Below are positions 1 through 7,998 of a stretch of 43,686 nucleotides of DNA, piece after piece. Position 1 is the stretch's first letter, and every line of letters begins with the position of its first letter. Origin of the DNA: Desulfurococcaceae archaeon (GTDB taxonomy: Archaea > Thermoproteota > Thermoprotei_A > Sulfolobales > NBVN01); contig JAJHRE010000005.1 of the NCBI GenBank assembly GCA_020832985.1, forward strand, positions 1 through 43,686, written 5' to 3'. Position numbers and translations under genes: made by a program. The notes under the pieces were generated by a model. That model worked only from the letters and a program-made list of their open reading frames with translations, had not been told where the DNA came from and made no database searches.

Positions 1-2
1 TT

Positions 3-569
3 AGAGGTGGGTGGAGAGCTGGTTTTCAAGTAGCTTTAGGACATACATTATTTGAGTTACCCTACGTAGTACTACTCACAACACTCTACGCTAACTTAAT
101 TAATCTACTAGAGTTACCAGTAGTTAAATACTTACTAACTACTACGGTAGTTATCTTCTGCTTCTTCTTCGCATACTTACTAATAAATGATGCAGTTAGT
201 ATTGGGGGTAGTAGGGAGAGGTTAGGGAATACTAAATTCTCTAATATTAGGAATCCATTACTTATCGGTATAATCCTAACAGGGCTTAACCCATTCTTCC
301 TGATATGGTGGGCAACCATAGGTCTACCACTTATAGAGGGTGTGTATAGGTATGGTGTAGTGTTAGGGTTAGTGATTATGTATTCATCACATGTGTGGAT
401 GGATTATATATGGTTATCATTACTAGCATATACATCTTCTAAGGGTGTTAAGTACTTAAGCTTGAAGGGTTATAAGATACTACTAATAATACTTGCATTA
501 GTGTTGGTTGTATTCGCTATAAATACTATGTTTAAAACATTCTTAAACATCCCTATAATACCGTTATAA
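3..569 (+). CDS. LysE/RhtB-family exporter, 5' end cut off by window
   Basis: The frame is open from the first bases of the window, giving about 188 residues of a C-terminal part with no start codon visible. The protein is strongly hydrophobic, with four to five membrane segments. It contains a GLNPFFLIWW stretch typical of the second half of LysE/RhtB (threonine/lysine efflux) transporters, just before a membrane helix. This family exports amino acids or related small solutes across the cytoplasmic membrane, and the substrate cannot be told from sequence. The stop codon (567-569) touches the stop of the convergent HTH-CBS gene with no spacer. The family call is fairly safe because of the NPFFLIWW motif and the helix pattern. 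Confidence 0.75.
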   Translation, partial: RGGWRAGFQVALGHTLFELPYVVLLTTLYANLINLLELPVVKYLLTTTVVIFCFFFAYLLINDAVSIGGSRERLGNTKFSNIRNPLLIGIILTGLNPFFLIWWATIGLPLIEGVYRYGVVLGLVIMYSSHVWMDYIWLSLLAYTSSKGVKYLSLKGYKILLIILALVLVVFAINTMFKTFLNIPIIPL

Positions 570-1454
570 CTAACTTAAACATGCTAACACCTTAAGTATA
601 TCTGTACGTGTTATAATCCCTACAGGCTTATCACTAACTACTACTATAACCCTACCAGTGTTATACTTATTCATCTTATTAACGATCTCAGCAACTTCCT
701 CCTCAGGTGATACTGTAACTACATTAGTCCTCATATACTTAGATACTGGAGCTTCCCCATCATCATTTAAATACGCTTTAATAACATCAGCACTCGTTAT
801 CAAACCTAATAATCTACCATCACCATCAACTACTGGTAAACCTCTAATATTCTCTACAGCTAATATCTTAGCAACCTCATTAACAGTATGGTTAGCATCA
901 ATAGTGATTAACTTACGTGAGTTAATAATATCTTTAGCAGTTATCTTAGGGAGACTTACTAAACTCTCAACCTCTACAACTACCTCACCCTTATAAGTAT
1001 TAATTAGTAGTATTGAACCGCTTAACACTAACCTATAAGTTGGTAGTGGCCCAACTCTAATCCTATCACCAACTCTAATCCTATCTATATCACCAACTAA
1101 CTTAAGTATAGCCTTAGTAGAGTATGGGTTAGATACATCTATGAATTCAACATCTAATACATACACATCTAACTCCTCACTATCTTTACGTATCCTAGCG
1201 TACGGTGTCGGCATCTCTAATGAGGTCCTTAAGTAGCTATAAGCCTTACTAGTAGGTTTATAACCTCCTCTAGGTCCTGTCTTACTCTCAATAAGACCTA
1301 AGGACTTAAGACTTAAGATAACGTTCCTTATAGTCCCGTCATCCTTACCTAACTCCTTAGCTATATCAGTACTCTTAACTAGTCTTTGAGTTTTATCATA
1401 TAGTTTAACCAAAGCTCTTAAGATCTCCCTCTGAGTGAATGATAGCCCCTCCAT
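570..1454 (-). CDS. Winged-helix transcription regulator with paired CBS domains
   Basis: This 294-aa protein starts with a winged HTH (about residues 1-75: FTQREILRAL, then DIAKELGKDDGTIRNVILSL and a G-G-Y wing). A beta-rich middle follows (about 80-170), then two CBS domains (about 172-232 and 238-294) with the usual GLPVVDGDGRLLGLIT and PVGIITRTDIL strands. CBS pairs usually bind adenine nucleotides or S-adenosylmethionine, so this is probably a ligand-sensing regulator. That role is known for the family, but the ligand and targets are unknown here. It is the downstream member of a minus-strand pair with the DUF2192-like gene, 32 bp away, and ends head-to-head with the LysE-like gene. Such HTH-CBS proteins are common in Crenarchaeota. 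Confidence 0.8.
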   Translation of the reverse strand: MEGLSFTQREILRALVKLYDKTQRLVKSTDIAKELGKDDGTIRNVILSLKSLGLIESKTGPRGGYKPTSKAYSYLRTSLEMPTPYARIRKDSEELDVYVLDVEFIDVSNPYSTKAILKLVGDIDRIRVGDRIRVGPLPTYRLVLSGSILLINTYKGEVVVEVESLVSLPKITAKDIINSRKLITIDANHTVNEVAKILAVENIRGLPVVDGDGRLLGLITSADVIKAYLNDDGEAPVSKYMRTNVVTVSPEEEVAEIVNKMNKYNTGRVIVVVSDKPVGIITRTDILKVLACLS

Positions 1455-1486
1455 ACCCTATCACTACCATATGATAATTCTAGATG

Positions 1487-2182
1487 CTATTTAAGAATTT
1501 TGTTAATCACATTCTTAGGTATGTTGAAGAGTATCTTAGCAACCTCCCTGATATACCCATCTGAAGGTACAGCCTTAGGTATACCTACATTTAAAGAGAG
1601 GAGTTGCTTATTTATCTCCTTCATCATCTTATTCTTTATAACCCCATTAGCTATATCTGAGGATATCTTAATAGCTATGAAGAATTTAGTAAACCTCCTT
1701 ACAGTCTCTATATACTCCGGAAACACGTTTGATACGTTCTTTAACACCTTAACTACGTATTCATGACTTACGAAGTCTAAGTAGTAGAGTACCATAGCTA
1801 ATCTAAGAACTTTAGCTATATCTGACTCACTCACATCCCTACCTAATAACTGCTTAATCCTCTCCTTCATAGAGATAGTATCATCACCTTCTAAGACCTT
1901 TAAAACCTCATCATATACTACCTCATTACTGAATAACTTATTAAATTTCTCAGGGTAGTCTTGATGAATACCTAAACCTCTAGTCCCGACAACATATAAT
2001 GAGATTAACTCCTTCTCATAAATATCTGGAGGGTTTGAAATACCTCTAAACGGTTCAACACCATTAGATTTAAGAGCTTCCTTCAAAACATTTATAGCTA
2101 ATTCTCTAGAAGGGTCTTCCACCACCATCAAATTACTTAAAGCATCTACGTATGCCTTAACCCTCTTCCTCTTCAGACTCAA
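1487..2182 (-). CDS. Conserved crenarchaeal protein, probable DUF2192 family
   Basis: A 231-aa, mostly alpha-helical, soluble, lysine-rich protein with no signal peptide or membrane segment. The stretch VEPFRGISNPPDIYEKEL near residues 42-59 looks to me like the signature region of DUF2192, a family of unknown function found in Crenarchaeota. That assignment is from memory, not a search. No catalytic motif is evident. It lies upstream of and in the same direction as the HTH-CBS regulator, 32 bp apart, so the two may be co-transcribed. Its start lies 75 bp from the divergent 88-aa gene. No function can be proposed. Confidence 0.6.
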   Translation of the reverse strand: MSLKRKRVKAYVDALSNLMVVEDPSRELAINVLKEALKSNGVEPFRGISNPPDIYEKELISLYVVGTRGLGIHQDYPEKFNKLFSNEVVYDEVLKVLEGDDTISMKERIKQLLGRDVSESDIAKVLRLAMVLYYLDFVSHEYVVKVLKNVSNVFPEYIETVRRFTKFFIAIKISSDIANGVIKNKMMKEINKQLLSLNVGIPKAVPSDGYIREVAKILFNIPKNVINKILK

Positions 2183-2257
2183 CCCACATCACATCTCTAA
2201 TACTGAAGTCTACAACATAATTATTAATAACGTTTATTAAGGTATAGTACTCTTCAC

Positions 2258-2524
2258 TTGTTAGGTGTGTTGAAGTTGATTAGAAGTGATCTTGAGAAGA
2301 TGTATGTAGTTAAGGAAGGTTCTAAGAAGTACTTAGTAGAGATTAGGAAGTGCCCTACAGGTAAGACATACGTAGTAGTACATAGGAATATGAGTATGAC
2401 TTACGTTAAAGGTGATGAGGTTAAGGAGTGGTCTCACGATACGAGTAAGGCTGAGGAGGTAGATTTTAAGTCATTACCAACACATATTAGGAGTGTAATT
2501 TCCTTAAACTTAAGGAAGCTTTAG
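2258..2524 (+). CDS. Small protein of unknown function (88 aa)
   Basis: I do not recognise this gene. It encodes about 88 residues, basic and soluble, with a probable beta-strand core (KKYLVEIRKCP, KTYVVVHRNM). The listed start is a TTG; a GTG at 2267 or TTG at 2270 are equally plausible. No Shine-Dalgarno sequence is visible, and a TATA-like TTTATTAA about 25 bp upstream fits a leaderless transcript. It precedes the JAMM-protease-like gene by 38 bp on the same strand, suggesting one operon. It has no C-terminal Gly-Gly, so it does not look like a ubiquitin-like SAMP substrate of that protease. Coding status rests on an intact frame and codon use like its neighbours. Confidence 0.5.
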   Translation: MLGVLKLIRSDLEKMYVVKEGSKKYLVEIRKCPTGKTYVVVHRNMSMTYVKGDEVKEWSHDTSKAEEVDFKSLPTHIRSVISLNLRKL

Positions 2525-2562
2525 TCTAAGTAGGGTAGTGAGGTTGTAGGAAGCGTGATGAG

Positions 2563-2964
2563 TTGATTAAAGAGATAGTAATTCCTAAAGTAGTTGTAGA
2601 TGTTTTCAATTCTTTAGTAGATATAGCTAATGTAGAGTTAGTAGGTCTACTACTCGGTAGTATTAGATACGATTCAGTCTACGTTGAGGAACTAGTCATA
2701 GGTGAGAACATAGACTACTCATCAACATCCTTTAGATTAGACCCTCACGCGATCATAGCTGCTTACGATTTAGCGAAGATGTTAAGCTTAGATATAGTAG
2801 CTCTGATACACTCACACCCAGCACCACCATACCCTAGCCCTAAGGATTTAGCCGGTATGAGGTTATGGCCTATCCCTTGGGTTATAGTAGATAGTATCAC
2901 CCGTGAGGTTAGGGTCTGGGCATTAGATAAAGGTTTAGTAGAGGTTAAGTTAGTAATTACTTAG
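2563..2964 (+). CDS. JAB1/MPN+ (JAMM) metalloprotease-like protein
   Basis: A 133-aa single-domain JAMM/MPN protein. The catalytic set is present: Glu25 in VELVGLLLGS, His83-Ser-His85 (HSHP), Ser92 and Asp95 (PSPKD). JAMM enzymes are zinc metalloproteases that remove ubiquitin-like modifiers; archaeal members cleave SAMP conjugates or act with sulfur-carrier proteins. The spacing between His85 and Ser92 is six residues, whereas the classical motif H-x-H-x7-S-x2-D has seven. The conserved GMRLWPIPWVIVD tail also fits the archaeal family. The start is a TTG after AGGAAGCG, because the nearby GTG and ATG read into a stop. It lies between the 88-aa gene and htpX on the plus strand. Confidence 0.8.
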   Translation: MIKEIVIPKVVVDVFNSLVDIANVELVGLLLGSIRYDSVYVEELVIGENIDYSSTSFRLDPHAIIAAYDLAKMLSLDIVALIHSHPAPPYPSPKDLAGMRLWPIPWVIVDSITREVRVWALDKGLVEVKLVIT

Positions 2965-3017
2965 CCGAAGTCATATAATGCTTAAAAGACTTTATTCATA
3001 CTTTAAGATTAGGTGGT

Positions 3018-4010
3018 ATGATGGTTAATATGTCGTTAATGAAGCTTAAGTTGAGTATGTACAGTACTATAGCTTTAGTAATAGGTTTAAGTACCTTAAT
3101 ACTTACAGCTATATTCTATGTAGTAACCCCTACAACTGATGTAGCTGTGATAATTTGGGGTTCCTTACTATTCATAGTAATTATCCATATAATCCAGTGG
3201 TTGTTAGGGCCTAAGATAATTGAAGCTGTCTACAGGGTTAGACCTGTCGGTGTTGAGGATTCATGGCTTGTTGAGGCTGTCCGTAGGATTGCTGAGGCTA
3301 GCGGTTTAAGTAGAGCACCTAAAGTAATGATAGCTAATGTAGATGTACCTAACGCATTCGCTTACGGGAACGTACTCACAGGTTATAAAGTAGCTGTGAC
3401 TAAGGGTTTAATCAACAACTTACCTAGGGATGAGGTCGAGGCTGTCTTAGCTCACGAGGTAGGACATATAAAACATAAGGATGTTGAGGTCATGATGGTC
3501 ATAAGCATACTACCAGCCCTAATCTACTGGTTAGGTCAGGTATTAATTAGGTATGGATTCATATCAAGTATCGCTGGTGGGAGGAGGAATGAGAGGGGGT
3601 CACAGTCCTTACTACTAGTAGGTATGGGGTTCGGATTAGTAGTTATAAGCTTTATATTCAACTTATTCGTCCTATACTTAAGTAGGTTAAGAGAGTATTA
3701 CTCAGATAGTCATGCAGCAACTACTGTTCCAGGAGGTGCTCTAAAACTTCAGAGGGCTTTAGCTAGGATTATAGTTGTTTCAGAGGGTTTAAGGAGGGTT
3801 GGTAGTAGGAGTATTACCGAGGTTAGTAAGTTTAAGGCATTACTAATAACAGATCCTGAGTTGAGGGTGGGTGGTAGGAGGTTTCATAATATTGATGAGG
3901 TTGTAGAATATATAAAGAGTTTGAAGAGTTTAACACCTTTAGAGATATTCTCAACACATCCAGACCCTGCGAAAAGGTTGAGGTTCTTAGATAAGTTTAA
4001 GAGCATTTAG
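3018..4010 (+). CDS. htpX: HtpX-like M48 zinc metalloprotease
   Basis: A 330-aa membrane protease. Two N-terminal membrane helices (about 12-70) precede the M48 domain with the zinc motif HEVGH at residues 146-150. The third ligand is Glu226 in the REYYSDSHAA region after two further helices. HtpX-type enzymes degrade misfolded membrane proteins with the active site facing the cytoplasm. The start ATG follows AGGTGGT. The stretch between the second helix pair and Glu226 contains a Gly/Arg-rich loop (GGRRNERG). The gene is downstream of the JAMM gene by 53 bp and may be part of a proteolysis-related cluster, which is inference. Family identification is secure from motif order and length. Confidence 0.9.
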   Translation: MMVNMSLMKLKLSMYSTIALVIGLSTLILTAIFYVVTPTTDVAVIIWGSLLFIVIIHIIQWLLGPKIIEAVYRVRPVGVEDSWLVEAVRRIAEASGLSRAPKVMIANVDVPNAFAYGNVLTGYKVAVTKGLINNLPRDEVEAVLAHEVGHIKHKDVEVMMVISILPALIYWLGQVLIRYGFISSIAGGRRNERGSQSLLLVGMGFGLVVISFIFNLFVLYLSRLREYYSDSHAATTVPGGALKLQRALARIIVVSEGLRRVGSRSITEVSKFKALLITDPELRVGGRRFHNIDEVVEYIKSLKSLTPLEIFSTHPDPAKRLRFLDKFKSI

Positions 4011-4052
4011 GTATTAAAGCTTTACTACTCCTACTATCTAGGGGACCCCCTA

Positions 4053-5075
4053 TTGTCACGTCATGTAAAGCCTAAGTTATTCGTAACTAGGGAGGTATTC
4101 CCTGAGGTAATTAAGAGGTTAGAAGATTACTATGACATCGAGGTTTGGGATAGATTTACTAATCCACCCCCGAATGTGTTGGAGAGTAGGGTACGTGAGT
4201 ATGATGCGTTACTCACTATGGTTGGTGATAGGATAACATGTAGTATGTTAAGTAATGCTAAGAACCTAAGGATAATCTCTCAAATGATTGTAGGATATGA
4301 TAACATAGATGTTGAGTGTGCTACTAGGTTAGGGATTTACGTTACTAACGCACCAGGTATAATCTCTGAAGCAACTGCAGACTTCACATGGGCTTTAATC
4401 CTAGCTACTGCTAGGAGGGTTGTTGAAGCTGATAACTACGTTAGGTGGGGCGAGTGGTTTAGGGATAGGACTCCATGGCATCCGTTGATGTTCTTAGGTA
4501 CCTTAGTATACGGTAAGACCTTAGGAATCATAGGTTTCGGAGCTATAGGTAAGGCCGTAGCTAGGAGGGCTAAGGGATTCGGTATGAAGATACTCTACTA
4601 CGACATAGTTAGACCTCCTAAGGAAGTTGAGGAGGAGTTAGGTGCAGAGTATAGGGATTTAGAGAGTCTACTTAGGGAATCAGATATAATAACAATACAT
4701 ACACCACTAACTAAAGAAACATACCACTTAATAAATGATGAGAGACTTAAACTAGTTAAGAAGGGTGCAATCCTAATAAATGCTGCTAGAGGTCCTATAG
4801 TCGATACTAACGCATTAGTAAGAGCTTTAAGTGAGGGGAGGATTGCTGGTGCAGGTCTAGACGTCTTCGAGGAAGAACCACTACCACCAAACCACCCACT
4901 AACTATGTTTAAGAACGTCGTATTAGCACCACATATAGCTAGCGCAACCTACGAATCAAGACTGGAGATGGCTTCAAAAGCAGCTGAAAACTTAATAGCA
5001 TTCGCTGAAGGTAGAATACCGCCAAACCTAGTAAATAAGGACGTAGTTAAGGTTAGGAGCCCTGGATTCAAGTAA
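4053..5075 (+). CDS. gyaR: D-2-hydroxyacid dehydrogenase (glyoxylate/hydroxypyruvate reductase type)
   Basis: A 340-aa NAD(P)-dependent 2-hydroxyacid dehydrogenase. The nucleotide-binding loop GFGAIG is at residues 161-166. Catalytic Arg246 (INAARG), Glu275 (DVFEEEP) and His294 (APHIAS) are all present, matching the Arg/Glu/His triad of the family. Archaeal proteins of this length and sequence are usually glyoxylate reductases, which reduce glyoxylate to glycolate. Hydroxypyruvate or other 2-oxoacids are also possible, so the symbol is tentative. The start is TTG at 4053. It is 42 bp after htpX with no obvious functional link. The SRP RNA lies downstream on the opposite strand. Confidence 0.85.
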   Translation: MSRHVKPKLFVTREVFPEVIKRLEDYYDIEVWDRFTNPPPNVLESRVREYDALLTMVGDRITCSMLSNAKNLRIISQMIVGYDNIDVECATRLGIYVTNAPGIISEATADFTWALILATARRVVEADNYVRWGEWFRDRTPWHPLMFLGTLVYGKTLGIIGFGAIGKAVARRAKGFGMKILYYDIVRPPKEVEEELGAEYRDLESLLRESDIITIHTPLTKETYHLINDERLKLVKKGAILINAARGPIVDTNALVRALSEGRIAGAGLDVFEEEPLPPNHPLTMFKNVVLAPHIASATYESRLEMASKAAENLIAFAEGRIPPNLVNKDVVKVRSPGFK

Positions 5076-5170
5076 GTATGTATAATTTACCTCCTAACAC
5101 TCAATCAACAAACTTAGAAAGTATTTTATGAGTAATCTCTAAAACAAATTAAGGTGTAAGGGTTTAAGAC

Positions 5171-5485
5171 GCGGCACGTAGCCCCCCACTAATGTGTGGT
5201 CCAAACCACACACTTAACCCTAAGCCGTCCTCTTACCGGTGACCTACGAACGTCGACGTCAGGGGTTAGGTTGCTCCCTTCCGGGCCTGGCCTGGTTCCC
5301 CCTGTAAGGGTGGTTAGGACCCTCCCTCCAGAGGGTCCCCCACCGCCGTCGACCCCGTAGGGCGGTATTCATCGCTGACTTAGGGGGTGTGTGGTTTGAA
5401 CCACATATTAGCGGGGTTACTGGTCCCGCATTACGCCTTCGGCTATGGGGAGGCGGCGACCCTCCCAACCCTACCTACGTGCCGC
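5171..5485 (-). ncRNA. ffs: Signal recognition particle RNA (archaeal 7S RNA)
   Basis: This GC-rich island of about 315 nt stands out from AT-rich surroundings. Read on the minus strand it carries the conserved helix 8 core: GGAACCAGGCCAGGC, then CCGGAAGGGAGCAACC. The two ends pair perfectly (GCGGCACGUAG at the 5' end with CUACGUGCCGC at the 3' end), which sets the boundaries to within a few bases. Long inverted segments such as UGUGGUUUGAACCACA form the extended helix 5. The RNA scaffolds SRP19 and SRP54 for co-translational targeting of membrane and secreted proteins. A TATA-like box lies about 25 bp upstream. A 69-codon open frame inside it (5259-5468) is an artefact of the GC-rich RNA. 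Confidence 0.95.
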
Positions 5486-5502
5486 ATTAATATTAATTAC
5501 TT

Positions 5503-5513
5503 CATAATTTTTA
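5503..5513 (-). promoter_or_regulatory. TATA box for SRP RNA
   Basis: On the minus strand this reads CTTAAAAATTA, an archaeal box A type sequence centred about 23 nt upstream of the inferred SRP RNA 5' end at 5485. It sits inside the 3' end of the neighbouring nucleotidyltransferase gap. Position and sequence fit; no experimental start site is known. Confidence 0.5.
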
Positions 5514-5516
5514 AGT

Positions 5517-6248
5517 TTAAACTCTCTTTAAGGTCTTCTTACTCTTAATTAGAGTCCTTAACGCTTCGTCGAAGGTCTCATCAGGTCTTAACACGTATTT
5601 TAAGTAAACACCTGTTCTACCGAACTCATCCCTCCTACTCAACACTTCAACTCTTTCCTTAACAGTCTCTAAAGCTACCTTAACAATTCTAGCGACGTAA
5701 CCTTCATAACCTATTACAGGTAGTTCGTCATGACCGTAATCTCTAGGGATTATCAGGATTAACTGTTTATTAACTCCTGGAACCCTAACCCCTCTAATTA
5801 AGTCCTTAAGATTAAGTAGTCCTCCAAATAGGTAGAACTCGTACTCTCTAGGTGATAAGTCCTCTAATGGGAATGATATGTTCTTCAACCCTTTAGGGTC
5901 TAACTCAATATATGCCTTAGGTGTTGATGTAGGAGTTGCCTGAACTATGTACTTACTAGTAGGTTTTAAATTACTTAACTCTAAACATAACTCAACCTCA
6001 TACGGTCTTACTGTGTAGGGGATCACTATATCTATATCACTATCTGGACTCACATCACCTCTAGCTATAGACCCATGAACTATAGGGTTAAAACCACAAG
6101 CAACTAACTTCTCCATAAGCTCTGTAGAATCTCTCCTAAGCTTCCTAAGTAACTCCCACCTATCCTCACTATAGTGAACTTCCCTGAACTCAGGGGTTCT
6201 AACAACCTTATGCTTAGGTACAGACGTCATCCCTACGATCATCTTCAA
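5517..6248 (-). CDS. Archaeal nucleotidyltransferase domain protein
   Basis: A 243-aa protein with a DNA polymerase beta-type nucleotidyltransferase core. GS is at 59-60, and the two catalytic aspartates Asp71 and Asp73 lie in SIARGDVSPDSDIDI. The C-terminal half (about 110-243) is specific to an archaeal group and includes PRDYGHDELPVIGYEGYVA. Such proteins transfer a nucleotide to an unknown acceptor, and no toxin-antitoxin partner (HEPN/MNT) is seen next door. The start may be Met7 rather than Met1. The gene diverges from the phosphate permease with 39 bp between starts. The biochemical role cannot be specified. Confidence 0.75.
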   Translation of the reverse strand: MKMIVGMTSVPKHKVVRTPEFREVHYSEDRWELLRKLRRDSTELMEKLVACGFNPIVHGSIARGDVSPDSDIDIVIPYTVRPYEVELCLELSNLKPTSKYIVQATPTSTPKAYIELDPKGLKNISFPLEDLSPREYEFYLFGGLLNLKDLIRGVRVPGVNKQLILIIPRDYGHDELPVIGYEGYVARIVKVALETVKERVEVLSRRDEFGRTGVYLKYVLRPDETFDEALRTLIKSKKTLKRV

Positions 6249-6287
6249 TAAACTTATAAAGTTATCATTAAGTCTATCAAGGGATTA

Positions 6288-7321
6288 ATGGACATAACGA
6301 TAGTTATAGGAGTGTTGTTGATGTTGTACATAGCGTGGAGTATAGGTGCTAACGATGCTGCAAACCCTACATCATGTGCTGTAGGTGCTGGAGTACTTAA
6401 CATTAAGAAGGCATTAATACTATTCTCAATATTCGTATTCTTAGGTTCTGTCCTACAGGGCTGGATGGTTATGAAGACATTCGGAGGCGGTATAACTGAG
6501 ATTAGAAGTATTTATGATGCTATAGTAGCGACGTTAGCTGCGGGGATATGGATTACATTAGCTTCTTACTTAGGTATGCCTATATCAACAACTCATAGTG
6601 CTGTTGGGGGGTCTTAGGTATAGGCTTAACTCATACGTTACTATACGGTTACACCAGTATAAGATATGACGTCCTCCTTAAAGTCGTGATTAGCTGGATA
6701 ACATCACCGTTAAGTTCTATACTACTCACGTTCACCCTATATAAAACACTAGTAAAACTCTATAAGTTGTTGGAGGTTGGGGGGTTAGACCCTGATAAGG
6801 TCTTCAGGTACTTAGCGATCTTTAGTTTAGCTTTCTCAGCATATAGTTTTGGAGCTAATGATGTAAGTAATTCTACAGGTGTATATGTAGCAATTATAAA
6901 GGTCTCCGGATACAGTGTAGGGGGTATTGATATCGTAGCAGCTATAATCTTAGCAGTTATTGGGGCTTTAGGAATCATCATCGGAGGATTTACAGTTGGT
7001 GCTAAGGTCATAACCACAGTAGCTCTTAAGATAACTAGGTTAGACCTCATAAGCGGTGTTGCCGCCGGGTTATCAAACGCATTAGTTGTTTGGGTATTCA
7101 CTACAATACCGTACATAATGTTCGGGTATGGTATGCCTATATCAACTACCCACGCAGCTGTCTCAGCAGTCATCGGTGCTGGATTATTTAAGGGTAGGTC
7201 AAGGTCTGTCAATAAATCCACAATCATAAACATAGTGAGTTCTTGGTTACTAACAGTCCCACTAACTGCTCTGATAGCATTAGGTTTAAGAATCCTGATA
7301 CATAATATATTGAACGTGTAA
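6288..7321 (+). CDS. pit: PiT-family phosphate permease, reading frame broken by a -1 shift
   Basis: The two halves of one PiT permease lie in different frames. The first (6288-6617) holds the N-terminal signature IGANDAANPTS and ends right after ISTTHSAVGG. The second continues as GVLGIGLTH in the -1 frame and ends at 7321, with the repeated signature FGANDVSN and a second PISTTHAAVS. Together they make about 344 residues with roughly ten membrane helices, normal for archaeal PiT. The break lies in GTTGGGGGGTCTTAG: seven Gs instead of six would restore the frame. PiT proteins import phosphate with H+ or Na+. The DUF47/PhoU-like partner follows 11 bp later. The break may be a sequence error, a mutation or -1 slippage. 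Confidence 0.85.
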
Positions 7322-7332
7322 TCGGTGATCTG

Positions 7333-7998
7333 ATGGTATCTATGTGGTATTGGGTTGGTACTCGTGTAGGTAGGAGGGCGCTTCAGAGGTCTGACACTCA
7401 TATAGAACTCATAATTGAGGTAGCTAAGTCGGCATTACAGCTATTTAAATGTTTTAAAGATGATGATGTAGGTTGTATTCAGGAGATGTTTAATAAGGTG
7501 TTTAACTATGAGAGAGAAGCTGATAACGTTAAGAGGAGTATATTTGAGGAGTTAAGTAATGGCTTTATACACCCTATAGATAGAGATGAGATTGTTAGGC
7601 TGGTATTAGCAGCTGATGATATAGCAGCATACTTGAAAGCAGCTAGTAGGAGGGCGTTACTAGTAAATCCTAAAATCATAGATTATGAGGTTAAGATTTA
7701 CGCATTAACCATGTGTGAGAAGGTTTTAAATGCTGTAGGTCTACTTAAGGAGGCTGTTAAGTCATTACCTACAGAACCTAATAAAGCATTAGCTATAGCT
7801 AACGATGTGGAGAGGATTGAGGAGGAGATTGATGATATTAGGATGAGAGCGTTGGAGAGGGTCTTAAGGTTCTGCAACCATACTGAGGTATCTGCATGTA
7901 TAATAGCTAAGGAGATCATAGATTCCTTAGAAAACTCTGCTGATAGGTGTGAGGATACCGCAGATGTGATTAGGGTATTAGCTGTCTTAAGAGCTTAA
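7333..7998 (+). CDS. DUF47 (PhoU-like) phosphate transport partner
   Basis: A 221-aa all-helical PhoU-like protein of the DUF47/TIGR00153 type. It contains the usual E/D-rich helices (FNYEREADNVKRSIFEELSN; DVERIEEEIDDIRMRALERV; SLENSADRCEDTADVIRVL) that bind metal clusters in relatives. DUF47 genes are typically paired with pit permeases and are thought to regulate them, and the pairing is present here with an 11-bp gap. GGTGAT sits three bases before the ATG at 7333, a clear ribosome binding site. The last bases overlap the convergent radical SAM gene by 4 bp. That this gene is intact argues the pit function is still selected, although pit is frameshifted. Confidence 0.85.
   Translation: MVSMWYWVGTRVGRRALQRSDTHIELIIEVAKSALQLFKCFKDDDVGCIQEMFNKVFNYEREADNVKRSIFEELSNGFIHPIDRDEIVRLVLAADDIAAYLKAASRRALLVNPKIIDYEVKIYALTMCEKVLNAVGLLKEAVKSLPTEPNKALAIANDVERIEEEIDDIRMRALERVLRFCNHTEVSACIIAKEIIDSLENSADRCEDTADVIRVLAVLRA

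Noticed and set aside
5259-5468. 69-codon open frame on the minus strand
   Set aside because: It lies entirely inside the SRP RNA, and its Pro/Arg/Gly-rich translation is a product of the GC-rich RNA.
6760-7401. Long antisense frame (213 codons) opposite pit
   Set aside because: It is the shadow of the permease. Codon use is reversed and the protein is repetitive in Thr/Pro/Ile without family features.
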